DNA of 64,000 nucleotides, taken from positions 1-64,000 of the forward strand of contig JADGEH010000004.1 in assembly GCA_016744475.1 (NCBI GenBank), given 5' to 3'. Position numbers and translations under genes: made by a program. Below the pieces are notes generated by a model. It worked only from the letters and a program-made list of their open reading frames with translations, searched no databases and had not been told where the DNA came from. The stretch is from Thiotrichales bacterium. GTDB lineage: Bacteria > Pseudomonadota > Gammaproteobacteria > Beggiatoales > Beggiatoaceae. Below are positions 1 through 8,652 of the stretch, piece after piece. Position 1 is the stretch's first letter, and each line of letters begins with the position of its first letter.

Positions 1-302
1 AAAATAGCTTCTATTTTCAATAAATCTTGCTTTTCTAAAGCTGATGCGGGGATAAAAAATTTATAAATATATTTTTCATTTTTATAAAACACGTCACCTT
101 TAACGTGCATGTCTGAAGTTAAATTTAGCTGTATAGTTTTAAGTGCATGTTTGGTATCAATTTCACCAGCAATGAAAATATCCAAAAAAGACACGGAATT
201 TTCCACAGGGGAGACTAATGAATGTGTATAGATAGAGTTATTTTCCTGATGTAACTTAACTTTAGTGACTTTATGAACATACATTGCATTTTGAACAATC
301 AC
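1..302 (-). CDS. Partial gene, N-terminal beta-rich domain shared with the methyltransferase-like gene at 1622-3112
   Basis: An open frame runs leftward off the window edge, so only about the first 100 residues are seen. The start is taken as GTG at 302-300, because an AGGAG ribosome-binding site lies nine bases upstream and no in-frame ATG fits better. The reading aligns almost without gaps to the N-terminus of the protein at 1622-3112: K-V-T and K-I-T at residues 11-13, then V-K-G against I-K-G, Y-K-x-x-I-P and a following leucine-rich strand. That agreement also supports the start. The two proteins are therefore probable paralogues at least in this domain. No catalytic part is visible. It lies in the AT-rich leftward surface-polysaccharide block. 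Confidence 0.7.
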   Translation of the reverse strand, partial: MIVQNAMYVHKVTKVKLHQENNSIYTHSLVSPVENSVSFLDIFIAGEIDTKHALKTIQLNLTSDMHVKGDVFYKNEKYIYKFFIPASALEKQDLLKIEAI

Positions 303-565
303 TTGTTTATTCTCCTGATTTATTCCAAATAAGAAAGAAGAGGTTTTTAAACCACCTTCATTTAATTACATTGTTCCATGTATTCTTCTTCAATCTTTAC
401 AAAATAGAACTGCCTTGATTACTTGTTTTTTATTACTTCAATAGTTGATTTAGCCATTTGGATGTAAATCTTTGTGGCTAAAGCCGCTGTCTTTTTAATG
501 TTTTCTCTTTAAGTTGGGGTTTATTTTAGTGATTCATTTTGTGACGAATTATTTTTATATAAATA
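303..565. other. AT-rich intergenic region, no gene seen
   Basis: This very AT-rich spacer separates the acyltransferase from the truncated gene at the left edge. Both are transcribed leftward. I see no convincing ORF, no hairpin with a T-tract and no copy of the repeat families found elsewhere. It may hold a promoter for the edge gene, but no clear -35/-10 pair was identified. Confidence 0.5.
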
Positions 566-1585
566 CTATGATATTTTTAATCGCAATACAGGTTTTTCTA
601 CTAAAAACCAAGAGCATACTGCCATACATAATGCACCTATAAAGGCTAATAAATTGATCAACCAGGGGAATTCTGTACCAACATATAAAATGGAGATTTG
701 TTGCAAAGGATAAGCATACAAATAAAGTCCATAAGAAAAATCACCATATTGACCCAATTTAGGTAGGTGTAACTGGTTGCTTAGCCCTATCCACAATATA
801 CAATATGATAAAAACAATAATGATATAAAGTTATAATAGATTGTTTCATTTAAGGTGATAGTAAGGAGAAAGAGAAGAATGAAAGTTTTTATATTAAAAT
901 CAATAGCCTTGCTATTAATGTAAAAAAAACTACCCAATAAGAAAGCTAATCCTAGATATACATGGTGTTTGTTTTTTAAAAGAAAAAAATTGTCTGGGTT
1001 ATTTATAAATAAAAGAATCAATATTACAACTAATAAATTAAATACCTGTCTATTTTGAAATAAGCCTAGTATTCCTATAATGCCTACTATTACGTACATA
1101 GTTAATTCAATCGGCAATGTCCATAATGAACCATTTACGCCACCTTTCCACGGTAATTCTAAAAATACTCCTGGCAATCCAAAACTAATATCATTAAATA
1201 AAGTAATATTTCTATAAAAAAATAAAGATGTTTTATGGTGTTCAAGATATTGAATTGGTGGCAATGTAGTAAACATTAAACCAATTAATACACAAAATGA
1301 AACAGCAACAAATAAGGCCGGATAGATTCTTAATATTCGAGCTACAGCATACTTTATAATGTCATTTGTTTTACAAAAACTGGCGGTGACTAAATATCCA
1401 GATAGAACAAAAAACATCACTACACCAAGACCTGATAAACCTAGATGAAATGGAGATAAAGATATAAATAATAATGATATGGGGTCTTCAGTGTGCTTGC
1501 CAGCCGAGAGACTATAACCATGCCCCCACAATACAAAAAAAGCTCCAAGAAAGCGTAATGTAGCTATATTGTTAGCATGAGGCAT
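566..1585 (-). CDS. Acyltransferase family 3 membrane protein (probable polysaccharide O-acyltransferase)
   Basis: This 339-residue polytopic membrane protein has about ten hydrophobic segments. The N-terminus reads N-N-I-A-T-L-R-F-L-G-A-F-F-V-L-W-G-H-G, the hallmark start of the acyltransferase-3 (OafA/YrhL) family with its catalytic His in the first membrane segment. V-M-F-F-V-L-S-G-Y-L-V follows near residue 57, the second conserved block of the family. Family members transfer acetyl or other acyl groups to sugars of O-antigen, exopolysaccharide or Nod factors at the inner membrane. Length is typical for the minimal family without an SGNH domain. It sits between glycan-related genes on the same strand, which supports surface-polysaccharide decoration. 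The exact acceptor cannot be read from sequence. Confidence 0.88.
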   Translation of the reverse strand: MPHANNIATLRFLGAFFVLWGHGYSLSAGKHTEDPISLLFISLSPFHLGLSGLGVVMFFVLSGYLVTASFCKTNDIIKYAVARILRIYPALFVAVSFCVLIGLMFTTLPPIQYLEHHKTSLFFYRNITLFNDISFGLPGVFLELPWKGGVNGSLWTLPIELTMYVIVGIIGILGLFQNRQVFNLLVVILILLFINNPDNFFLLKNKHHVYLGLAFLLGSFFYINSKAIDFNIKTFILLFLLTITLNETIYYNFISLLFLSYCILWIGLSNQLHLPKLGQYGDFSYGLYLYAYPLQQISILYVGTEFPWLINLLAFIGALCMAVCSWFLVEKPVLRLKIS

Positions 1586-1621
1586 TTTAAAAACTCACTT
1601 GGGTTTTTTTAGCGAACATCA

Positions 1622-3112
1622 TTATATCTTTATATATATTTCCAAATTTCCAATGATAATAAATTCATTGTTTGTATTACCAGGATTAAAGCGGACTTTT
1701 GATACAAGAACATTTTCTGGAAAGCGCTGTCGTAAAAGAAGACCATCCACCATATTGACAGAACCATTTGAACGTAAGCTAGTATCTAATGATATAGAAT
1801 ATTCCTCAGAAAAAGTAATGTTTTGAGGTTTGCTTATATCATGTAATATACCAAAATAATATTTTCCAACGGAATGTTCATATTCATGAGATAAATTACA
1901 ACTTCGCATATTAATTAAAACAATATCTCTTATAGATACAGGCGTATCCAAATCAAAAATAACTTGATTATCAATCCCTTGGGTTGAAAATAATTTATAA
2001 AAAGTATCGCTCTCGTCTGTTTCAATCAGTTTAAGGCTATGTGTTTGAAAAGTACTAATGTTTTGTTTTATGATGTTTTTTTCTTTAACTAAGTCAACAG
2101 CTAAAGATAATGAGTTTGTTTCATCTCGAAGGTTCAAACCACTAAGGTGAGAATTTTGTGATGCATAGCAGTTTGTTTGCTGTAAAGAATAACCACATTC
2201 TTTAGCAATGACTTCTAAAGATTCTACCGTATGCAGCCAGCGGTGCCCACTGAATCGCATACCATAATTTAATATATCTGCCCAAGTAGCTGAACCATTA
2301 GCATTAATCAGAAAACTATTTTCTCCAGACTTTTTATATGTTTCTGCTTCTGTTTGTGCACTTAAATAAAGTTTATCTAAATCTGGGCATAAAATTCTAT
2401 TGATAGCCTTTATTTTTAAAGCCATATTGGATTGTAGTAATATATATATTTGCTCTGTCCTATAAAAATGCTCAATAACATCCTCAGAAAAAATACCCTC
2501 CAGCTTATTTTCCATTTCTTTAGGCCAAGGATATAGTAAATTCCAAGGTAGCACTTTGGGATGTTCAGGAATAAAATCAACATTTACAAAATCATCAAAT
2601 ACTCTATCGCCACACCCAAAATGTAAATACTTTAAATTTTGGACAATTTCTTTAGGCCATGGATTAGTCTTCCATAAACGTCTTGTAAAGCTAGACTCCA
2701 TTAACTCTGTTAACCATGCAGGAGGAAGGACACTATTATTTTGGGTATCTGTCATTTTTGTAAAACTAATAGACATTAACTCTACATTTTCTTTGGTTTC
2801 AAAATTAGCTTTTATTTCAAGTGGCTGGTTTACATTTTTTAATAAATGAACTGGAATGGTTATTTTATAAAGACAGCTATCTCGATCTGCTTGAAACTCA
2901 CCTTTTATGTCAGGGTGTTGATTTATGTTGGACAAATAAATAGAAGTTAAATGAGCACTTAATTTTTCCAAACGCCCATGAATAATCAATTGATTACTGA
3001 TGTCTTCATTTTTTTTAGGTTTGAATAATGTTTGAGTGCATATACCGTCAACAAGTATGTTGGTATATATTTCTGTGATTTTATATTTACTGTCATTAGT
3101 AGGAAACATCAT
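1622..3112 (-). CDS. SAM-methyltransferase-like protein with N-terminal beta domain and C-terminal beta-sandwich
   Basis: The protein has 496 residues. Residues 1-125 form a beta-rich domain shared with the truncated gene at the left edge. Residues about 160-300 look like a class I methyltransferase: L-H-F-G-C-G-D as motif I, V-N-V-D-F soon after, then I-F-S-E-D-V-I-E-H-F and a long helix leading to C-P-D-L-D, as in type-11 methyltransferases of polysaccharide clusters. The C-terminal 150 residues are again beta-rich and could bind carbohydrate. The ATG overlaps the stop of the upstream glycosyltransferase gene by one base, so the two are probably translationally coupled. It could methylate a sugar in the glycan built by its neighbours; the substrate is unknown. 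Confidence 0.65.
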   Translation of the reverse strand: MMFPTNDSKYKITEIYTNILVDGICTQTLFKPKKNEDISNQLIIHGRLEKLSAHLTSIYLSNINQHPDIKGEFQADRDSCLYKITIPVHLLKNVNQPLEIKANFETKENVELMSISFTKMTDTQNNSVLPPAWLTELMESSFTRRLWKTNPWPKEIVQNLKYLHFGCGDRVFDDFVNVDFIPEHPKVLPWNLLYPWPKEMENKLEGIFSEDVIEHFYRTEQIYILLQSNMALKIKAINRILCPDLDKLYLSAQTEAETYKKSGENSFLINANGSATWADILNYGMRFSGHRWLHTVESLEVIAKECGYSLQQTNCYASQNSHLSGLNLRDETNSLSLAVDLVKEKNIIKQNISTFQTHSLKLIETDESDTFYKLFSTQGIDNQVIFDLDTPVSIRDIVLINMRSCNLSHEYEHSVGKYYFGILHDISKPQNITFSEEYSISLDTSLRSNGSVNMVDGLLLRQRFPENVLVSKVRFNPGNTNNEFIIIGNLEIYIKI

Positions 3113-5547
3113 TATTTTGTCCTCAAGGTTTTTATAAAATGCTGTATTTTTCCTAAAGCTAAATTAGAATTTATTTCCTTAATAATAAGACCCTTTTTAT
3201 ATTTTTTGACTCTTTCTGGAGGTGCTCCTAGGTCAAATACAGCAATAGGAATATCTAGTAGCATAACTTCTTCAGTAACATAAGAAAAAGTTTCAGGCCA
3301 AATGGAAGGTAAAAATACTATATCAATAGCATATTTTTCCATTAAATTAGGCAATTCTTCATGTGTGTAGCTACCTGTATTGATATAGTGAATATCTTCT
3401 AATAGGGGTTCAGATGTGTCCCCCATTAATACTATTTTAATGTTCAGCGCATTTGCACGAATAGTATCTAACATTTTTTTGATAATATAAATACCCTTCA
3501 CTTTATTGATATTGCCCAGCACCCCAATGACTATAAAATCACTGGTTTCTTTTTCTGGTAATGTAGGTCGTTTTTTGAATGAATTAACTTTATGAGGTAT
3601 AAGCCTAATGCTTCCCGTATAGAGTGTTGGGTAGGTTTGTTTTATAAATCTTTGGGATGATTCTGAAAAGCAGATAATATCATCTGCTCTGTTTAAAAAT
3701 TTAAGCCAAACTTTACGCCACTCATTCATTTTTAACTGTTTAGGCTCTGAAAATAAAAACTTAAAGTTATCTGCTGGGTGTTGAATTAAACAGTTTTCAC
3801 AAAATAAAATATCTTGCGGAACATCACAAAAGTCATCCTTGTAATTCATTAAAGTATAAGATGGGCAAATGCTGAAGTAATCATGAATATAGATGGTTAA
3901 ATGAAAGTCTGTTTTTTGTTTTTGTTCTAATAACGCATGAATAATTTCTAGCGGTTCAGGGTGAGTGACAAGCTCATTCATATATACAGATTCTATTTTA
4001 AATAAAGAGATAATATTGCTTATTTCTTCTGGATTTTTAACCTCCCAATCATAGTCTAGATTTTTGTGATTTAATAAAAGTTTGGTTTTTTGTTCTGCAC
4101 GATTATGTATGAGAAAAAAAACAATATGTTTTTTTTCAGATAATTTATTTTTTATTTCATTTGAAAATTTATTTGCCCCTCCGCCCCATATGTGATCAAT
4201 GATCAAACAAGGTTTTAGTGCTTGTGATTGATGCAGCATTTCATAATGAAGAAACTGACGAAAATATTTCACCGGATCATTTTTAATAAATTCCTGTACT
4301 AAATCATGATAAATAGGGTGTAATTTCCCAACTTTTTCAATAGCATTGTTGATCAATCTTTTCTTTTCTTCTGATTCAAAAGAGCCTCCATGTTTATGAT
4401 ATACAAATAGATTGGTTGCATGTACATTTCTGTAACCGGCATTATATGCTCGCATACACCAATCATTTTCTTCACCGTAACCACGGGGGAATTCTTTTAC
4501 ATTTAGGAAACCTATTTTTTTTGCGACGTGTTTATTAATACCCATACAAAAACCAACACCCGTTGGAATTTGAACATACGTGTCCTTTGGAGAGATAGAG
4601 AAAAAATAAGCGTCTATTTCATTCACTGACATGCCTTCCATTAGAGCATTATCTTCTGGCATGAGAGGGAAACTGCAAATAGTGGCTGCATTACTAAAAG
4701 GGGTAACTGAAGCGACTTGATCATTAGAAATAATAGGATACATAAGACGCTCTAGCCAATATGGTGGGACTACGGTATCCTGATTCAGGATAACAAAGTG
4801 GTGCTTAGTGAGCTGATACCCTTTGTTGACAGTTGATGTAAACCCCAGATTGGATTCATTGTTTACTAAAGAAAAATGTTTGTTTTCATGTGCTAATTTT
4901 GTTAAAAAGGGTAATACCCGTTCATCAGTGCTGTTATCATTTAAAATAAACACATTATATTCAATTAATGTATTATTTATAACAGATTGGAATAGGGGTT
5001 CTAAGAAATCATAACCATTAAATATAGGGATAATAATATCTATTTTTTCATTTATATAAAAATCCTTTTCTGTGTATTCAAAATGACATTTACTCTCTAT
5101 AAATGAAAATGAAAAACCAGGAATTAAAAAATGATTATAGACATCACTTATTTTATTTTCTTTTTCTATCTTAATGCATAGCGCTAATAATTTTTTTAGC
5201 TCTTCATCATTAGGTTTTATTTTTAAAGCTTCAGATAGCCAATGTTGGCTATTTTTTGTATCCCCTGTTTGAAAAAAAATTTTACCTAAATTTGAACATG
5301 ACTGAATATTTTTTCCATAAATACCGATGGACTTAAATAAAATATGTTTAGCGGCCTCAAATTCCCCATTTGAAGCATATACTAATGATAAAATGGATAA
5401 TGATGCCTTGTTATTTTTCTCTATTTTCATTGCCTTAAAACAGGCTTCTTTGGCTTGTTTAAAGTGTCCAGATTTTAGATGAAAAATAGCTAAATTATTC
5501 ATATCATTTATGAATGATTTTTTATCTATAGTATGTTTTTTTTCCAT
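3112..5547 (-). CDS. TPR - GT2 - GT4 multidomain glycosyltransferase
   Basis: This 811-residue cytoplasmic protein has three parts. Residues 12-140 are tetratricopeptide-like repeats. Residues about 165-400 are a family 2 glycosyltransferase: D-I-I-I-P-I-F-N-G-Y-D at its start and L-N-Q-D-T-V at the metal-binding position. Residues about 440-811 are a GT-B fold of the family 4 type: a G-G-G-A-N-K segment, G-V-L-G-N-I-N-K-V-K-G, and the E-x7-E motif in P-E-T-F-S-Y-V-T-E-E. Two transferase domains in one chain suggest addition of two sugars, or a processive step, in surface glycan assembly. Its AUG lies only a few dozen bases from the divergent gene at 5581, so the two starts share a very short control region. 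Sugar specificity is not readable. Confidence 0.85.
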   Translation of the reverse strand: MEKKHTIDKKSFINDMNNLAIFHLKSGHFKQAKEACFKAMKIEKNNKASLSILSLVYASNGEFEAAKHILFKSIGIYGKNIQSCSNLGKIFFQTGDTKNSQHWLSEALKIKPNDEELKKLLALCIKIEKENKISDVYNHFLIPGFSFSFIESKCHFEYTEKDFYINEKIDIIIPIFNGYDFLEPLFQSVINNTLIEYNVFILNDNSTDERVLPFLTKLAHENKHFSLVNNESNLGFTSTVNKGYQLTKHHFVILNQDTVVPPYWLERLMYPIISNDQVASVTPFSNAATICSFPLMPEDNALMEGMSVNEIDAYFFSISPKDTYVQIPTGVGFCMGINKHVAKKIGFLNVKEFPRGYGEENDWCMRAYNAGYRNVHATNLFVYHKHGGSFESEEKKRLINNAIEKVGKLHPIYHDLVQEFIKNDPVKYFRQFLHYEMLHQSQALKPCLIIDHIWGGGANKFSNEIKNKLSEKKHIVFFLIHNRAEQKTKLLLNHKNLDYDWEVKNPEEISNIISLFKIESVYMNELVTHPEPLEIIHALLEQKQKTDFHLTIYIHDYFSICPSYTLMNYKDDFCDVPQDILFCENCLIQHPADNFKFLFSEPKQLKMNEWRKVWLKFLNRADDIICFSESSQRFIKQTYPTLYTGSIRLIPHKVNSFKKRPTLPEKETSDFIVIGVLGNINKVKGIYIIKKMLDTIRANALNIKIVLMGDTSEPLLEDIHYINTGSYTHEELPNLMEKYAIDIVFLPSIWPETFSYVTEEVMLLDIPIAVFDLGAPPERVKKYKKGLIIKEINSNLALGKIQHFIKTLRTK

Positions 5548-5580
5548 AGTTAATTCAATCTCAATCGAAAAGGCTTGATG

Positions 5581-8355
5581 ATGGGTTCTTTATTAAAAAA
5601 ACAACCATTTTTTTCTATTATGATACCTGTACATAATCGGCTGTCATATTTAGCTGATGCATTGCAGAGTGTTTTGCAACAAGACGTGGGCGATATGCAG
5701 ATAAAGGTGGTTAATGATGGGGGGGATGATGAACATCAACTAAAAATTAAACGCATTATCAGCCAATTTCCCGCTAAAAATATTGAATTTTATAGCACTC
5801 CAGACGATGTTGGACTCATTGGCATCTTTAATACGTGTATCTCTCAGGCTATTGGTCTGTGGGTGCATATACTACACGATGATGATTTGGTTTTGCCAAG
5901 CTTCTATCAGCGCTTACAAGCAGGGTTAGAAAAAGCGCCTGAAGAAGTAGGCGCGGCTTTTTGTCGTCATGTGCATTTTGATGAGCGCGATCAGATTATT
6001 TATACCTCACCATTAGAACGGGAAACGCCGGGGGTGATTGATGATTGGCTAGAACGGAGTGTTATATGTAATCGTGTACAGCCCCCTGCTATGGTGATAA
6101 AACGCGAGGTGCATGAAAAACTAGGGGGATACCTCAAAGAGGCTAACATCGCAACGGATTGGGAGATGTGGTTGCGCGTTGCATCACATTACTCCGTATG
6201 GTACGAACCCACTATTTTAGCTAAGTATCGACGACATACCGCCTCTGCTTCATCTCAATCTCTGGCTCAGGGGATTCAAATGGCTGATACGCGCAAAGTC
6301 ATTGAGATTGCACAAAGCTATTTACCCGCATCGGTTAAACCTTTAATCCCTCAAGCTAAACAACATTATGCGCAGTATTCATTAAATCTAGCTGAACAGT
6401 TTTTACAGCAAAAACATTATGATGGCGTGTTAGCTAACTTGCGTGAGTGCGTGTTATTTCAACCTAATACTCAGCTAAAAACGCAAATGAAAGCTTTTGT
6501 ACATAATATCGCCCCCTTACAAGTGGCTGTCGATTTAGATACAGAGGCTTATCAGGCATTTATTCAGCAGTTAAGTGCTATTTCTGGGGTGAAAATGCCC
6601 TCATCTGTATTAAGCCAGAATGTACAAAAAATGCGCTATCAGTTTGCGCAAGATTGTTTAAAAATCCCTTCTATACAATTACCTACACGCTATCAACAAT
6701 ATTTACAAGCTTCATTGAAAGCCTTTCTCAACACAGAATTACATATCTATCCTTTAGTCAAACAGGAAAAAAACTTTGCTCAGCAAGTACTAAAAATCTG
6801 GTTAAAAAAACCTCAAGTCAATGCTCATTTACTGGTGGTGATGCTGTATTACCCAGCTTATCAATTGCCATTGAAAACTTGCTTTAGTTTGGAGTTACCC
6901 TCTTGGTGGATCAGTGATTTTTTCTGGTATTTGTTAAAACCACCTCGTTTGTTCGGAAAAGTAGGTGAAGCGAACAAATATTATGCTTATGTTGCGGAAT
7001 TACTCACATTGCTGGTGGGTCATGCGCAGCAAAATCCGCAGCAAGCATTATGGCAACAATTAGCACAATATATTGCTGATGAGGTGTCATTCAGTATGCT
7101 GTATTTTACCCCCGCCTCTACTTATCCCGCCCCGGTGTTAAGGGCGCGTGCGGCTTTATTACAGTTTGCGGCTCAACTGCGAGGATGGTCATTGGCTTGG
7201 CGGCCTCAGCCTCAGCAGCGGGACAAAGTTCGGGTAGGTATATTAGCCAAACATTTTGCCCCAGGAACGGAAACTTTTTCTACGCTGCCATTATTTGAAG
7301 CTTTGGATAGGCAACAATTTGAAGTGTTTTTGTACGCTACACAGTCACAACCGTCTGCTTTAGAAGATTATTGTCAGGAAATGACCGATAAATGGACGGT
7401 ATTACCTGCGGATACTTCTTTAGCTGTGCAACAGATACGCGAAGATGCCTTGGATGTGATGTTGTTGGGTACCAATGTGACTGCCAGCGGTCAGGGCGGA
7501 ACGGCCTTAGCTCTGCATCGTTTGGCTCGAGTGCAAATCACCAATTTTGCTTCGCCTGTCACAACGGGGTTTTCCTTTGTGGATTACTACTTATCAGGCA
7601 CTTTATTAGAGTCCGCCGATAATGCCGTTCATTACACTGAAAAATTATTGCGCTTAGAAGGTGCAGGCTATTGTTTTTCTTATCAAGCCGTTTCTGAGCC
7701 GTCCAGCCATATCAGCGTGCCAAGCCGAGAGGATTGGGCAAAAAATCCAGATACTGTGGTCATGATGTCGGGTGCGTTTATCCTGAAAATCATCCCTGAA
7801 GTGCTTGAAACCTGGGCACGTATTTTGGCGGCTACGACAGATACAGTCTTAGTCTTGTATCCTTTTGCACCCAGTTGGATAGACGGTGCCGAACGCTTGG
7901 CTACTGCTTTTACTGAGCACCTGCAAACGGTCTTAAAACGTCACAAAGTAGCCACAGAGCGCTTGATTATTTTGCCCCCTTTGGCAGGGCAACAGGCTGT
8001 ACAGGCTTGCTTACGCCAAGCTGATCTCTATTTAGACTCTTTTCCTTATTCTGGTTCGCATTCAACAGTGGATGCCCTGTTGGCAGGCATTCCTCCGGTC
8101 GTCATACAGGGTCAGTGTGTGCGCTTTAATCAAGCCGCCGCCGCTTTAATGGACATCAATTTGACAGAGTGTATTGCTGAGGATGAGCACGCTTATGAAG
8201 CTTTAGCTATCAAGTTGGCAGAAAATCCAGAATGGAGAATTCAACTGGCTGAATATATTCAAGAAAAAATGCGAAAAACACCAAGATTTCTAAATAGTCA
8301 AGACTATGGGGAACAATTAGGAAAAAGGTTGTTAAATCTACCTGAACTCCAATGA
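5581..8355 (+). CDS. GT2 glycosyltransferase fused to an OGT/SPINDLY-like (GT41) domain
   Basis: The protein has about 924 residues. The start is chosen at the second of two adjacent ATGs, because an AAAAGG ribosome-binding site lies seven bases upstream; the ATG three bases earlier is possible. Residues 8-240 are a GT2 domain (F-S-I-M-I-P-V-H-N-R, V-V-N-D-G-G, and H-D-D-D as the metal motif). Residues about 540-920 resemble the C-terminal half of O-GlcNAc transferases: V-R-V-G-I-L-A-K-H-F, L-P-L-F-E-A-L-D, then D-L-Y-L-D-S-F-P-Y-S-G-S-H-S-T-V-D-A-L. The His usual after the first OGT strand does not align clearly, so this half may be altered or inactive. Such fusions occur in bacterial glycoprotein and polysaccharide loci. 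The target is unknown. Confidence 0.82.
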   Translation: MGSLLKKQPFFSIMIPVHNRLSYLADALQSVLQQDVGDMQIKVVNDGGDDEHQLKIKRIISQFPAKNIEFYSTPDDVGLIGIFNTCISQAIGLWVHILHDDDLVLPSFYQRLQAGLEKAPEEVGAAFCRHVHFDERDQIIYTSPLERETPGVIDDWLERSVICNRVQPPAMVIKREVHEKLGGYLKEANIATDWEMWLRVASHYSVWYEPTILAKYRRHTASASSQSLAQGIQMADTRKVIEIAQSYLPASVKPLIPQAKQHYAQYSLNLAEQFLQQKHYDGVLANLRECVLFQPNTQLKTQMKAFVHNIAPLQVAVDLDTEAYQAFIQQLSAISGVKMPSSVLSQNVQKMRYQFAQDCLKIPSIQLPTRYQQYLQASLKAFLNTELHIYPLVKQEKNFAQQVLKIWLKKPQVNAHLLVVMLYYPAYQLPLKTCFSLELPSWWISDFFWYLLKPPRLFGKVGEANKYYAYVAELLTLLVGHAQQNPQQALWQQLAQYIADEVSFSMLYFTPASTYPAPVLRARAALLQFAAQLRGWSLAWRPQPQQRDKVRVGILAKHFAPGTETFSTLPLFEALDRQQFEVFLYATQSQPSALEDYCQEMTDKWTVLPADTSLAVQQIREDALDVMLLGTNVTASGQGGTALALHRLARVQITNFASPVTTGFSFVDYYLSGTLLESADNAVHYTEKLLRLEGAGYCFSYQAVSEPSSHISVPSREDWAKNPDTVVMMSGAFILKIIPEVLETWARILAATTDTVLVLYPFAPSWIDGAERLATAFTEHLQTVLKRHKVATERLIILPPLAGQQAVQACLRQADLYLDSFPYSGSHSTVDALLAGIPPVVIQGQCVRFNQAAAALMDINLTECIAEDEHAYEALAIKLAENPEWRIQLAEYIQEKMRKTPRFLNSQDYGEQLGKRLLNLPELQ

Positions 8356-8652
8356 CCTCAAGATTTTTATCATTTCTTGCATATATTCATATACGTGACG
8401 AAAAATCGCATCAATCTTGGTGCTGTTCGCTACGGCGCTTTCCCCGCAAGTCAGTCTAATCAGGCAAGAGAAGCCCTTTGTCAGAGGCAAAAACCTCAAA
8501 AACTCACCTCGTTTCCAAATGTCAATGGAGTCATCTCTAAAATAGAAATAATTTTTTCGTGCTTTGATACGCATCCTTTATGGCTGATGTGTCAAAATGC
8601 TTGATTATTTTCATATTCCATTGACGCTAACATAAGAAAGAACCCCTACCGC
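8356..8652. other. Intergenic region with a decayed family-2 repeat end
   Basis: I see no credible gene here. Positions about 8490-8533 match the right end of the family-2 elements at 18775 and 21138: a CCTCAAAA stretch followed by CCAAATGTCAAtGGAGtC, where intact copies have CCAAATGTCAACAGAGCC. No left end is recognisable, so this is a relic. A promoter for ubiB is expected here but none was clear. Confidence 0.55.
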
